Origin: Cololabis saira
Taxonomy: Eukaryota; Chordata; Actinopteri; Beloniformes; Belonidae
DNA length: 64,000 nt
NCBI RefSeq assembly: GCF_033807715.1
Contig: NC_084597.1
Location: 11,644,670-11,708,669 of the forward strand
Direction: 5' to 3'
The notes beneath the pieces were generated by a model that had not been told where the DNA came from, did not search any database, and saw nothing but the letters and a program-made list of their open reading frames with translations. Position 1 is the first letter of the stretch, and every line of letters starts with the position of its first letter. Positions 12,621-23,170 of the stretch are shown one piece after another. The position numbers and the translations under genes were made by a program.

Positions 12621-13886
12621 CAGGGGTCGGCAACCCAAAATGTTGAAAGAGCCATATTGGACCAAAAACACAAAAAAACACATATGTCTGGAGCCGCAAA
12701 AAATGAAAAGTCTTGTATCAGCCTTAGAATGACGGCAACACATGCTGCATGGATCTATATTTCATTTCATTTCATTTCATTTCATTTTTATTTATTCTGG
12801 TCATGGAAATATGCAGAGAAAAAAAGCAAGCAAGTAAAATGACAACACAATCAAAAACATATTCCAGAACCAGAAAGGAGCAGGAAGAAGAAAATCTTAT
12901 TATACCTGTCCCTCCCTCAAAAAAAAACTGAACAATAATAACAGATGGTCTGCACAATTCCTTAATTAATATCACAAGAAAAGAAAAACAAGAAAATAAA
13001 TTGTCTGTCTCCATACGCATATATTATATATTTAGACTATTTCATACATAGCTATTTTTTTCTCTTTAAATTTATATTTAAACTGAAATATGTTTATACA
13101 GCACTTTAAATCATAATTTAATGAATTCCATAACTTAATTCCAACAATTGAAGTGCTCATCTGCTTTAAAGTTGTTCGGGCAAATAAATGTTTAAAATTA
13201 AATTTTCTGCGACTATCTTCGTTATTTAAACTGAAAGTAAACATGTGTAAGTTGTAAGTTTTCTGGTAATAATTTACATTTAGCTGTGTACATGATTGTG
13301 AGTGTCTGTAACTTAACCAAATCCTCAAGTTTCAGTAATCTTGATTCAAAAAATAATCTGTTGGTGTGTTCTCTGTAATGTGTATTGAAAATAACTCTAA
13401 GTGCTCTTTTCTGTAATAAAAATAAAGGATTCATATTGGTTGGATATGTGTTGGATATATTAGTTATAACTGGGGGGAGATTTATTTTTTTATTATGCAC
13501 TTCGAGAAAAAAGTCGAAATGTCGAGAAAAAAGTTGAAATTTCAAGAAAAAAGTTGAAATGTCAAGATTAATGTTGAAGTACAATCTTGAGAAAAAGGGC
13601 CAAATGTCGAAAAAAAAGTCAAAATGTCGAGAAAAAAGTTGAAATGTCGAGATTAAAAAGGAAAGGAAAAAGGAAGAAAAAAAAGAGAGAAAAAAGAAAA
13701 AGGAAAAAAAGTTGAAAAAAAGGAAAAGAGAAAAAAAAGAGAAAAAAATGAAAAAAAAGAAAAAGAAGAAAAAAAGAAGAAAAAATGGAAAAAAGAGGTC
13801 AAACTTTTTTGAAAAAGCTCCAGGAGCCACTAGGGCGGCGCTGAAGAGCCGCATGCGGCTCTAGAGCCGCGGGTCGCTGACCCCTG
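12621..13886 (+). mobile_element. Non-autonomous hAT, CAGGGGTCGGCAACCC family, copy 3 (nested)
   Basis: A perfect 8-bp TSD atctagat (12613-12620, 13887-13894) lies within the outer hAT. It has the same ends, subterminal GAGCCGCATGCGGCTC palindrome and minisatellite (about 13498-13650) as the other copies. It is interrupted by a minus-strand LINE tail. The 210-residue minus-strand frame at 13222-13854 is a chimera of LINE and minisatellite and is not a gene. Confidence 0.93.
12758..13455 (-). mobile_element. 5'-truncated LINE, reverse transcriptase C-terminal part (innermost)
   Basis: On the minus strand, 13022-13455 encodes a decayed LINE C-terminus (segments NPLFLLQKRALRVIF and LKLEDLVKLQTLTIMY). 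This is followed by a 3' region ending in AATAAATAAAAATGAAATG with a (GAAAT)n tail at 12758-12785. The hAT sequence 'ctatat/tatattagttat' resumes on either side, so the LINE landed inside the hAT. The clade is not resolved. Confidence 0.7.
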
Positions 13887-15243
13887 ATCTAGATAAAGCA
13901 TTAAAATAATTAAATGTTGTTAATGTTGAAATTATTTTTGTACATTTGTAGTTCTAAACTTATTTAGGGTGTTTTTTACTCACTTTTGTCTCTCCCACGA
14001 CGTTATTCCTCTCTCCTACAGCGTCCATTACAGTTATATGCAAATTGCCAATTATGCAAATTAGGCGATTACGTCATTTAGAGACTTCTAGCGACTTTTG
14101 GGACAGCCAATAGCTACTTTCCTTACCGAGGAGTAGGCAACACTGCCTGTAAAACCACGGAAAGGTATAATTGAGGAATCGGCATTGAAGATACCCAGCC
14201 CTTAGTACTGTCTAAAGAAATATCATATAGTTGTTTTATTCAAGGAAATGTTCTAATTTCAGCTTCACAGTTTATAACTATATTTTTCAATCCAGTAGAG
14301 GACGGACAAACATGTCTACATGTTAATTTAGGGCAAGTTGTCTCATCAACTTTAAACTTTATAAAGGTACATGTAGCATTAAAGAAGCAAGCAAGCAAGG
14401 AAGAAGTGTGGCATATTTGATCCGAAGAAAGAGGTAACACGAAGAAAGAATCCCCAGAGATACATAAAGGGAGGAAAGGAAGAGGAAGGAAGACAGTTAG
14501 AAATTGTAGAAGAGGGCAGAGCATGAAGTACACCGCCTTCTAAAGCAGGTGGAGCTGCAAAAGAAATCGATGAAGAGTACGGCAAAGGCTTTTGGCATAA
14601 ATGACTGCGTCGCCCTGCTAGACCTCAAGCATCAACCCGGCCCTTCCTGCCTTGACCCCGAAGAAAAACCTGTTCAGTTCATATGTTAGCATCAGACCGT
14701 CTGCTCAGATATGTTCACAGCAATGTCAGTGTTTACACAGGTCTAGCGACTTCAGAGAATATCTGGCACTCTCTGAGAGCGTGTCTCTGGGGGGAAAAAA
14801 GAAAGCAGAAACTCTATTACGAGCTTGAAAAAGCCACAGGAAATGTAACAATACGAGGTATAATGGAACAGAAATCTGCTTTATAAGAAAAAAGATGAAA
14901 TGGAGGAAAAGTCAAAACCCTGACTTTGAAGACTAATAAGAACAAAAATATCTGTGGTGACTCATCTGATGAAGAGGAAGGCTTCTTCCTCAAATGTGTG
15001 GAGCCGTACTCAAACAGCCAACCAAATGAGACTTGGTCCAGTATGCCAGATGCAAAAATGAGCCCATTGTGTCGGCGCCCAAGGCCAAACAATGTATGTT
15101 TGCTGGAACTGTGAAGATGAAAATGATTATTATGATTTATTGTTGGTTAGAGCTCTTTATGGATGATAAACTTAGTGTAGAATATGATGTAAAAAGTTAA
15201 ATTTATTATTAAGTAGTTGTGTTTTTATTCGTTACTAATCCAC

Positions 15244-15715
15244 TTTATGGTTCCGCGTTACAATAATGCAGAGCCTACGGTGTAGGGTACGCGGCGACCC
15301 GCACCGTACGTGGAAATGCAGTCTTTTTTCTGCTATTAAAACATGATTTGTAATGTGAATTTGCAACACTTATAAATAAATAATGCTAATGCTAATACAA
15401 ATAACAGTTTTTGACGTGACATCAGAGATTGTGCATGCTCTCTGCGAAAGGATGAGGCAAATCGGGTCGTAGCTGCTTCAACTGTGCGACTCCTTCGCGA
15501 GGAGCGACCAGGATTTCAAACACGCTTGATTTTCTTGCGACCTCACGATTTGTGATCGGGAGCTCGTCGTGAGGTGTTAATCTCTCGTTGTTACCCCACG
15601 TTTACTGCACGAGGCACGAGCACGATTGGGTCAAAATCCAATCCAAAAAATAGTCGCACGACTGGAAAATCGGCTCAAAACGAGCCGACAATCGCACAGT
15701 GTATGCCCGGCTTAA
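15244..15715. repeat. Spacer of repeat scraps between duplication units
   Basis: It opens with a Harbinger-like scrap (TTTATGGTTCCGCGTTACAA..., about 15246-15300). It closes with a GC-rich tail with short inverted motifs (GTCGCACGACT; GGCTCAAAACGAGCC) that looks like one end of a MITE. No matching second end was found nearby. Confidence 0.5.
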
Positions 15716-16091
15716 TGTTGATGCCTCAGCTGAATGTCCACCTGTAAAACCACGGAAAGGTATAATTGAGGAATCGGCATTGAAGATACCCAGCCCTTAG
15801 TACTGTCTAAAAAAATCTCATATAGTTGTTTTATTCAAGGAAATGTTCTAATTTCAGCTTCACAGTTTATAACTATATTTTTTAATCCAGTAGAGGAAGG
15901 ACAAACACGTCTACATGTTAATTTAGGGCAAGTTGTCTCATCAACTTTAAACTTTATAAAGGTACATGTAGCATCAAAGAAACAAGCAAGGAAGAAGTGT
16001 GGCATATTTGATCCAAAGAGATCCATAGAATATGATGTAAAAAGTTACATTTATTATTAAGTAGTTGTGTTTTTATTCGTTACTAATCCAC
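15716..16091. repeat. Local duplication, unit B (empty-site copy)
   Basis: It matches 12177-12214 joined directly to 14146 onward, with a single cctgtaaa where unit A has the hAT and two copies. It then jumps from the 'gcatatttgatcc' position to 'gaatatgatgtaaaaag', so it has an internal deletion relative to unit A. Confidence 0.88.
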
Positions 16092-16175
16092 TGTGACAAC
16101 TTAAATTGCAGTGTGTAACAATTCATGATGGAGCGAGCTGTCACAAGTGGTCACTCTGTATTTAACTGTCTACGG

Positions 16176-17039
16176 CAGGGGTGTCAAATGTGCGGCCCGC
16201 GGGCCGCATGCGGCCCGAGAGCGGTTTTCATGCGGCCAGCGAGAAGTTTCCAACACAAAAAAACGAAATGTTAATTTACTAAAAAGGCATAAATAATTGC
16301 CATGAATCGCAGCATATCCGATAATATATTTCTTCTACAAATCCATCGTTATTCCACTAATAGAGCAGTTTTCGACAGTTTTTTAGTTTTCTAGAATGCA
16401 TTTGCCGATTTAATTTCTTTGTAGACGACGTTTATTTTTATTAACTGATTACTATTATATATTTTCGCAGGAAAAATGTCACTGCTAAAAAAGATGATAG
16501 AAGATATTTATTCGGAGAATTTCAGTTTTGAATACGAGGATAGTGACAAAGTAAAACAGTTAAAAGAGAAGTGCTGACTTTTTCGGCACACTGGCCTAAA
16601 TATCCGCGCCAATTTTTAAAAATAAATACACTTAATTGTACTGGAAAAATCTCAAAATCACAAAGAAACACTCTCGGATGTGATAAGAAAGATTTTGCTT
16701 TTAATTAAATTTCCTATAAAAAAGCGAAATATGAAAAAAAACATTCTTGTTTCTGTTTATCTTTGTAAAATGATATTAAAAGTATCTTACATAATTTGAA
16801 AAAAACGAGAAATTTCAAGAAAAGATCCTGAATAAATATATTTTACATAATTAGAGTGTAAACAAAGTGCATATTTCCTTTAAAATTAACTAAACTGATA
16901 TTGGATTAGATAAGAATAGTTAAAAAAAAAGAATTAGAGAAAAAATATTCGCACCGTTTTTGTTATTTTGAACGTGCGGCCCGCAAGAAAAAAATTGGTC
17001 AAATCCGGCCCGCCAAGCAAAATGAGTTTGACACCCCTG
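16176..17039 (+). mobile_element. hAT element (CAGGGGTGTCAAA ends) with transposase remnant
   Basis: A perfect 8-bp TSD gtctacgg (16168-16175, 17040-17047) flanks ends CAGGGGTGTCAAA and TTTGACACCCCTG. Two overlapping perfect 16-bp palindromes lie just inside the left end: GCGGCCCGCGGGCCGC (16192-16207) and GGGCCGCATGCGGCCC (16201-16216). A short open stretch at 16475-16577 starts with ATG and encodes an acidic segment (MSLLKKMIEDIYSENFSFEY...), plausibly the start of the lost transposase. The rest is AT-rich and non-coding. Confidence 0.9.
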
Positions 17040-17047
17040 GTCTACGG

Positions 17048-17501
17048 CTCTAAGCTGACATAAATTATCATGATCTTGGCTTTTTGCTTGTGGATTTATT
17101 TGAGTTTGGTTCAATTCCTCTGTTTTGAATAAAACTTATACTGGTGATATTTTGTTGTTCTGAATATAGTTTAATTTTAATACTCTTCTTGGTGTCTGAC
17201 TTTCTGTACCTCTCTCCGGCTTTAATGCTTCAACACCTGTCTCTTGTTATCCCTTGAACGCTTGCAGCTAATATATTGTCTTGTCTCTCATTCCTCCCCA
17301 GCTAGTCTGTTGTCATTAAGTCCATTGTTGCTCTGCTCCTTGTGTCGCCGCAGTTCACTTTTGGTTATCCTGCAATTTTGATTAAAACAAAAATACTTTG
17401 CCTGTTCCTTCTGCTTCCCTGCTCTCCTCAATTTGGGTCCTTCTCCTGCAAGCATGACATGAAGATGCAATGAATTAAAAACAAAAAACAAAACAAAATT
17501 A
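17048..17501. other. Spacer, no gene recognised
   Basis: AT-rich sequence with no domain or repeat recognised. Confidence 0.45.
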
Positions 17502-18520
17502 AAGCTGCAAGCAGCGATGACCGGGCCCTCGCACCCTTGTGCACATTCAGGCGTGCTGCAGTGGAAGCGCTTGTATGACTTGCATGTAGATTCTTCAGGC
17601 CTGGACATTTAGTGGATGACACCGCACGACTCTATATCAAACCATTCAAAAGTTATGGCAGGAAGTAGAAACTATCAGATATCGACCAATCAGAAGAAGG
17701 GGCGGGACTAATTCATGCCAATGAAGGTCAAGTACGCAAAACTGAGTCAGATGACACCACCCACGACTCTCTATGTCAAACCAGTCAAAGGTTATGGCAG
17801 AAAGTAGGAACTATCAAATATTGACCAATCAGAAGAAGGGGCATGGCTAATTTGCACCAATTATGTTCAAGGACTCAAAACCGAGTCCGATGACACCACC
17901 CACGAGTCTTTATGTCAAACCATTCAAAAGTTATGGCAGAAAGTAGGAACTATCAAATATGGACCAAAGGGGGGGGCGCACTTTTTGGCGTCTAGCGTCG
18001 CCACGGTAACGCTTTTGACTGAGAAAAGTAATGCACATCGTCGCAGGATGGAGACACACATTTTGATGTATAACACACCTGGATGCACTTTACTGTTCGG
18101 GCGAAGAAACAGCCGAAGAAATGGCGTAAATTGTGGCAAAATTACACGATTAATTCAAAATGGCCGACTTCCTGTTCGGTTTTGGCCATGGTGGCAAGAG
18201 ACTTTTCTTTAAGTTGCAACATGTTACAGGTGTGTACAGATTTTCGTGCATGTACGTCAAACCGTATTGTGGGGCTTGAGGCACATAGTTTTCTAGGGGG
18301 CGCTGTTGAGCCATTTTGCCACGCCCATTAATGCAAACCATGAAATATCAAATTTTTCACCAGGCCTGGCTTGCGTGCAAAATTTGGTGACTTTTGGGGC
18401 ACGTTTAGGGGGGCAAAAAGGCCCTCATTTCGTCGGAAGAAGGAAAAAAAAAACAAAACGAGGAAAAAAATTCCTACAGATACAATAGGGCCTTCGCACT
18501 GTAAGTGCTCGGGCCCTAAA
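17502..18520 (+). repeat. Unclassified teleost interspersed repeat with an internal ~136-bp tandem
   Basis: It starts AAAGCTGCAAGCAGCGATG and ends near GTAAGTGCTCGGGCCCTAA, with GGGCCCTCGCACC and GGGCCTTCGCAC as loosely inverted boundary motifs. Three units beginning GATGACACC (about 17615, 17751, 17889) repeat with a period of 136-138 bp. Each contains 'tatgtcaaaccattcaaaag' and 'gaccaatcagaag'-type blocks. Its short frames have no known domain. A partial copy in reverse lies at 1-125. Confidence 0.75.
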
Positions 18521-18530
18521 AACACTGCAG

Positions 18531-19234
18531 CCACAACATATTTCTCCTGTTTAGTATGGCATTTACATTTTAAATGCTGTATTGTACTCGGTCAATGAAA
18601 GACAAGAGTAAAAAGTATCCTCCTGTTTCTCTGATCCATCTTATTGTCCGGCGTGTGCTAAGCCCTCAAACACAGCAGGAAACACATGCAAAGTATGCCA
18701 TGGTCACCTAATTATCCTCTCACAATGCAATCAGGGAGATATCTGATTGTTACTGACAATCCACCCTTCTGCACGACACTGAGCCAGAACCTGCAACCAA
18801 AGTGATAAACCAGCCTATCTTCACCCAGAACAACAGAGAGCCCTGCCGGAGACAGTCTGACCCCCACACAGTCCAGATCGCAGCAGCATAAGACTCCACT
18901 AGGATAAGGAGAAAGAAGACACAGTTAAGAGACGGTTAAATCCACGGAAGAACTGTGTAACTCCAAATCTCCTGCTGCTGTCATGTCAGCTTACTGTCTG
19001 ACCATCGTTCTCATGCTGCGAGAAACAGTCGCAGCAGCTCATTGTTACTGTAGTGTTATATATTGTCTGTGCCAAAGAATGGTTGTATTGTTTGATTTGA
19101 GTGCTTTTTTTTTACTCTTTACTCCAGATTGCCATATGCTGATGTGTGGGGGTCACACTTTCCTGAATTTTAATTTGAGATTGTTGTTTTTTCCGCGTCA
19201 TAAATTTGGTAAATCCCATTTAAAAAAGCCGGGA
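18531..19234. other. Intergenic, no gene recognised
   Basis: No coding or repeat signature is recognised. Confidence 0.45.
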
Positions 19235-19242
19235 ATAACATC

Positions 19243-19945
19243 CAGTACTCGAGTTGTAAAAAAAAATCAGGGGGGTGGTGGATTTTATCATATGGGGACA
19301 GATAATTTGAGCTGATTACAAATAATATAATATATTACAAATAATAGCACTGACCAAAACACCTGCAGAAATACTGCAGGAATGACATAGCAGCAGTTAA
19401 ATGCAGCTTTCTGTAAGCTTTAAATATCCACTGGGCTTACATCAAATACATCAAAACACAAAAATAAAAAACTGTTTTCTGAACTTATCAATATGACTCT
19501 GTCCTTCACAGGAAAAGTAAAATGGATCACTGCAAAAACTCTAAATCTTAACAAGAATATTTGTCTTATTTCTAGTTAAAATGTCTCATTTTAGTAAAAA
19601 AAATCTCATTACACTTAAAACAAGACTCATCACTGGACAAAACAACAATTTTCACCTGTTTCAAGTAGATTTTCACTTAAAATAAGTAGAACAATCAGAT
19701 TTTCCTACTTATTTCAAGTGAAAATTTACTTGAAACAGGTGAAAATTTTCAAATAAGTTATTTTTCTGGTGTTATTTTTCTGGTGATGGCTCTAAATGTT
19801 GAAATAGCAGTAAAACCACATTCATTGATGAAATGACATAAGGGATGGAAAGGCGGGACGGCGGTTTTACAGGGGGGATGATTTTTACCATTTTTATTCC
19901 AGGGGGGATGCCATCCCCCCTCATCCCCCCTCAACTCCAGTACTG
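19243..19945 (+). mobile_element. hAT element (CAGTACTCGAGTTG ends), copy 1
   Basis: A perfect 8-bp TSD ataacatc (19235-19242, 19946-19953) flanks ends CAGTACTCGAGTTGTAAA and CTCAACTCCAGTACTG, with GGGGG/CCCCCC runs just inside. The interior contains an inverted block around AAGTAGATTTTCACTT and AAGTGAAAATTTACTT. It has no transposase. Same family as 54320-55079 and 56599-57348. Confidence 0.92.
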
Positions 19946-19953
19946 ATAACATC

Positions 19954-21044
19954 ATACCGTCAGACCAAGTTTTCTTTTACACGTATACAAGAAACTTCAA
20001 AACTGAGATGAATTAACATCAACATTTTTTAAAAGAGCTTTGAAGGTGCATGCTCTTGAAAGTTAAAACGGTTCAATGAAATCTGTCTGATATGGGCTCC
20101 ATTTACATTTTAATGTTGACTGCTGTAGGCAGAAGATAAGATATTAAGATGATCTGGTGTCCTCTTCCATTACCAGTTCTTTTCTCATTCATTGCCACCA
20201 CCAATGCCTTCACCTGTGCAAACAGCAAGCAGAAACACAACTATCTCAGCCCCTTCAATGCTAATGTCACCATTCCAGTTTGTTGCTGTCTTCTTCTGTT
20301 ATTTTTTGGTGGTTGCCAGGCAGCAAAATTGGTACACCACTAGCATTACTGCTAAGTCAGTGGATCTTACTGGTCCCATTACTGTAAATGAGGACACCAC
20401 AACCGAAAGGAGAGGAGGGGGTGGGCCTGTTAGAATTAGCCAAGGTTTTAAGCTGGACCCCGGCCAATGGAAGCACAAGCCAAGTTGTTGTCAAAATCCC
20501 ACACAGGCTCAGCGCAAGAGGATATTTTACAACCATGTTTTCACAGCAGCTGGTTTAAAAGGTGGAGTTACTGCAGCAGGCTGTGAGATAAGATTGAGAT
20601 GAAGATGGGAAAGTTGGATGATTTTACTCTGGGTTTTTGTTGTCAAAGTTCTGAACAGCCACAAGCCAAGAAAAAAAATGTGCTGCAATAAAGTTTATGA
20701 GTTGTGAGCATTTTTGGACATCCAGATATGTGCAAACAAAAAAAAAAGTCCTCTTTACAATTGAACTGTTTCTTATTCACAAGAAATAGTTTATCGTCAC
20801 CACATCTCTGTTTCAAAATAAAAAAAAAAACATGAAAGGATTTGTGAATCATTTAAACCCCATGTTTCATTCAAAACATCAAGGAGACAAAATATGAAAG
20901 ATTGAGACTGTACTGTTGAAAACACAAGAAGTCAAGTCAATCTGAGATTGATATGTTAGAGAAAAAAAAATAAACCCATGCTTAAAATCGTTATCAGTGT
21001 AGAGATCAAGAGCCTGTATCTGAAATGTAATAAACAGTAAAATG
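19954..21044. other. Intergenic, no gene recognised
   Basis: The overlapping frames at 20149-20602 (up to 136 residues) show no domain that I recognise and no splice support. The 20640-20900 stretch resembles AT-rich MITE-like filler, but no ends were found. Confidence 0.45.
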
Positions 21045-21050
21045 GAACAC

Positions 21051-21673
21051 TACGGTGGCCGAGACCCGCCATTGCTGAAAATAAAAGTAACGCAGCAAAC
21101 AGAAACAAACGCTGCTGCAAATAAAATAAACGCTTTGCAAATAAAATAAACGCTGCAAACAAAAAGAAACGCCGCTGCAAATAAAAGAAACGCTGCAAAT
21201 AAAATAAGAAAACGATGCAAATAAAAAAGCCACAACGGAAGTGAATTACCAGGGACTATTTTTGCCGATGCACCAGTGTTGCACATTAAAAATTACACGT
21301 AGCGACGTTGAACACTAACCTTTTCACTTATTTTCTCGTTCGTTGTTCTTCTTATTCCTCGCTCTTCTTATTTCTTCCTTTTCACTTACCTTTTCGTCGT
21401 CTTCTTCTCCTTTCACGTAAAAAACACCGGTGCATCAGCAAAAATAGTCCCCGGTAATTCACTTCCGTTGTGGCTTTTTTATTTAGGTCGTGTTTTTTTT
21501 TATTTGCAGCTGCGTTTATTTATATTTGCAGCGTTTCTTTTATTTGTAGCGGCGTTTGTTTTTATTTTCAGCGTTTATTTTATTTGCAAAGGGTTTATTT
21601 TATTTGCAGCAGCGTTTCTTTTTATTCGTAGCATTTCTTTAATTTTAAACAATGGCGGGTCTCGGCCACCGTA
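21051..21673. mobile_element. Foldback MITE, family A (TACGGTGGCC termini), copy 2
   Basis: It has the same 30-bp-class ends and inverted CGCTGCAAATAAAA-unit arms as 1893-2485. The 6-bp TSD is gaacac (21045-21050, 21674-21679). The centre again carries the inverted GGAAGTGAATTACC blocks around a pyrimidine-rich core. It lies just upstream of the Tc1 remnant. Confidence 0.87.
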
Positions 21674-21769
21674 GAACACCAACTCATATTTTAATTCCCC
21701 CATTATAATAAGCATGTGGACAAATTTGTTGACAGCCTTCAGTAAAGAAAGAAAAACCAACAACGAAAA

Positions 21770-22420
21770 AATTTGAAATTGACAAAAAAGCCCAGAACAA
21801 CTTCCAGAAAGATTCAAGAGGGAACATTCAAGATCAAGATCCATCAGTGTCAGATCGCACCATCCATCACTCTGAGCCAAAGTGGATGACTGAGGACAAC
21901 TCCACTGCTAAAAAACAATTCATAAAATGTGAGAGTGGAATTTGTATGAATGCATATTGACAAGCCACAAAGCTTCTGGGAGAATGTATTTTGGACAGAT
22001 GAGGGAAAAAAAATAAAAATAAAAAAAAACCATACCAGATGTATCTTCACTGATACAAAGATGAAGCCTAAAATAAAAAAAGGAGACAAAAAGAAGAAGC
22101 TATGGTGTAAATAATGGATGGGGGCTTGGTTATGTTCTGGGGATGACCTGAATCATCTTGGTGTCTTTACACAAAATCTTGCAAGATGATCAAAGCATTC
22201 TGGGATTAAATGTGCTGCCCAGAGTCCGTTGCAGGTCATGGATCCTCCAACTGGACAATGACCCAAAACACACAACTAAAAAAGAATGATTAATAACAAA
22301 ACATTGTACTGTCCTGAAATGACTTTCTGTGAGCCCTGATCTAAATCCTGATGGAAATCTTTGGAAAGAACTGAAGTGTGCAGTCTGGAGAAGAAACTTC
22401 AAACCTGAGACACCTGGAGC
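21770..22420 (+). pseudogene. Tc1/mariner transposase remnant, 5' part
   Basis: Degenerate Tc1-like transposase. Visible blocks are HIDKPQSFWENVFWTDE (about 21953-22003, with the first catalytic Asp), LQLDNDPKHTTKK (about 22245-22285, second Asp) and SPDLNPDGNLWKELK (about 22334-22378). In the last block the family motif NPIENLW has become NPDGNLW, which loses the third catalytic acid of the DDE triad. Several frame breaks separate the blocks. It is split by the hAT at 22421-23058 and continues at 23059. Tc1 transposases cut and paste at TA sites; this copy is dead. Confidence 0.88.
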
Positions 22421-23058
22421 CAGGGCCGCCGCAAGGGGTGTGCGAACCGTGCGACCGCACGGGGCCTCCCGCCCCAAGGGGCCTCGCGCTATGGGCCGTT
22501 TTTTTTTTTTTCCTTTTTTCCCTTATAAATATCAACAGTCACGTTCCATTACAGACCTAAATGTGTGCTAGTCTGTGCATATCAATAAATATATGTGCAA
22601 TGATGCGCGTGTCTGTTGTTCAATACAACTGATCAGACCAAGCGCAGACACAAGCTGCTCTGATCCAGACGGGGGAGTTGGAACAAACTTTCACACAATG
22701 TCGAGAGAACGAGACAGATTCAGGAAATTTCCATCAGAGGATGAAAAAAGAAAAAAAACTAAAGAAAATGGAAGAGTTTAATGCCTCTCTGAAAGGCTTG
22801 TTTGATAAATTTGTTACAAAAATCACCGATCCAGCCGGGTCTCAAGCAGCCGTGGGGCCCCGCGTCGAGGCAAGAGATGATGATGAGGCAGGGGAAGGTA
22901 TCCAATATTTTGCTAATTGTAGAGTTAAAATTGCGCATATAGACACCCGATCCGACCCGAAAAACCCCAAAAATTTTGCGTGCGCTCGCCACGCTCACGC
23001 GCGAGGGCCCCCCCCAGCCATTTCGCACAGGGCCTCGCAAATCTCCCCGGCGGCTCTG
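22421..23058 (+). mobile_element. hAT element (CAGGGCCGCCGC ends) inserted in the Tc1 transposase
   Basis: A perfect 8-bp TSD cctggagc (22413-22420, 23059-23066) flanks ends CAGGGCCGCCGC and GGCGGCTCTG. The TSD is part of the Tc1 coding sequence. It includes an N-terminal hAT-type transposase fragment from the ATG at 22698 (MSRERDRFRKFPSEDEKRKK), which shifts frame and continues as ASLKGLFDKFVTK. Zinc-finger and catalytic regions are absent, so it is a deletion derivative. Confidence 0.9.
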
Positions 23059-23170
23059 CCTGGAGCAGTTTGCTCATGGGGAGTGTCTACAGGTGAAGAA
23101 GTCATACTGAGAGTTACGGAAATCCTTTGATTGCAGTGATTGCTTAAAAAGGTTGTTAAACAAAGGTAAA
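23059..23170 (+). pseudogene. Tc1/mariner transposase remnant, 3' part
   Basis: It continues the Tc1 C-terminus interrupted at 22420: LEQFAHGECL... then RSYxESYGNPLIAVIA-like codons with frame slips, ending at 'aaaaggttgttaaacaaag', which corresponds to the usual last residues of fish Tc1 transposases. Confidence 0.8.

Larger units (their letters stand above)
12215..14145 (+). mobile_element. hAT element (CAGTGTTGCCAAC ends), outer level of a triple nest
   Basis: The left end is CAGTGTTGCCAACTTAGCGAC and the right end is ...GTAGGCAACACTG. A perfect 8-bp TSD cctgtaaa flanks it (12207-12214, 14146-14153). The paralogous empty site at 15716 onward has cctgtaaa once. A hairpin around AGACCCTT/AAGGGTCT lies near the left end (about 12262-12290). 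Its own sequence is about 665 bp; the remainder is the nested hAT at 12621-13886. Confidence 0.93.
12177..15243. repeat. Local duplication, unit A (carries the nested hAT)
   Basis: The flanks 12177-12214 and 14146 onward, plus the end near 15176-15243, match unit B at 15716-16091. Unit A holds a 1.9-kb hAT that unit B lacks. It also keeps about 750 bp (about 14410-15175) that unit B has lost. The matching sequence has no recognisable gene. Confidence 0.85.

Noticed and set aside
13222..13854. 210-residue minus-strand frame
   Set aside because: A chimera of a LINE tail and a hAT minisatellite created by insertion; not a gene.
14926..15114. 62-residue frame with an acidic run in duplication unit A
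   Set aside because: The same region is deleted in unit B, there is no domain, and no splice sites fit a neighbouring exon.
20149..20602. Overlapping frames of 64 and 136 residues
   Set aside because: No recognised domain, no splice support, and composition like the surroundings; cannot be supported as a gene.
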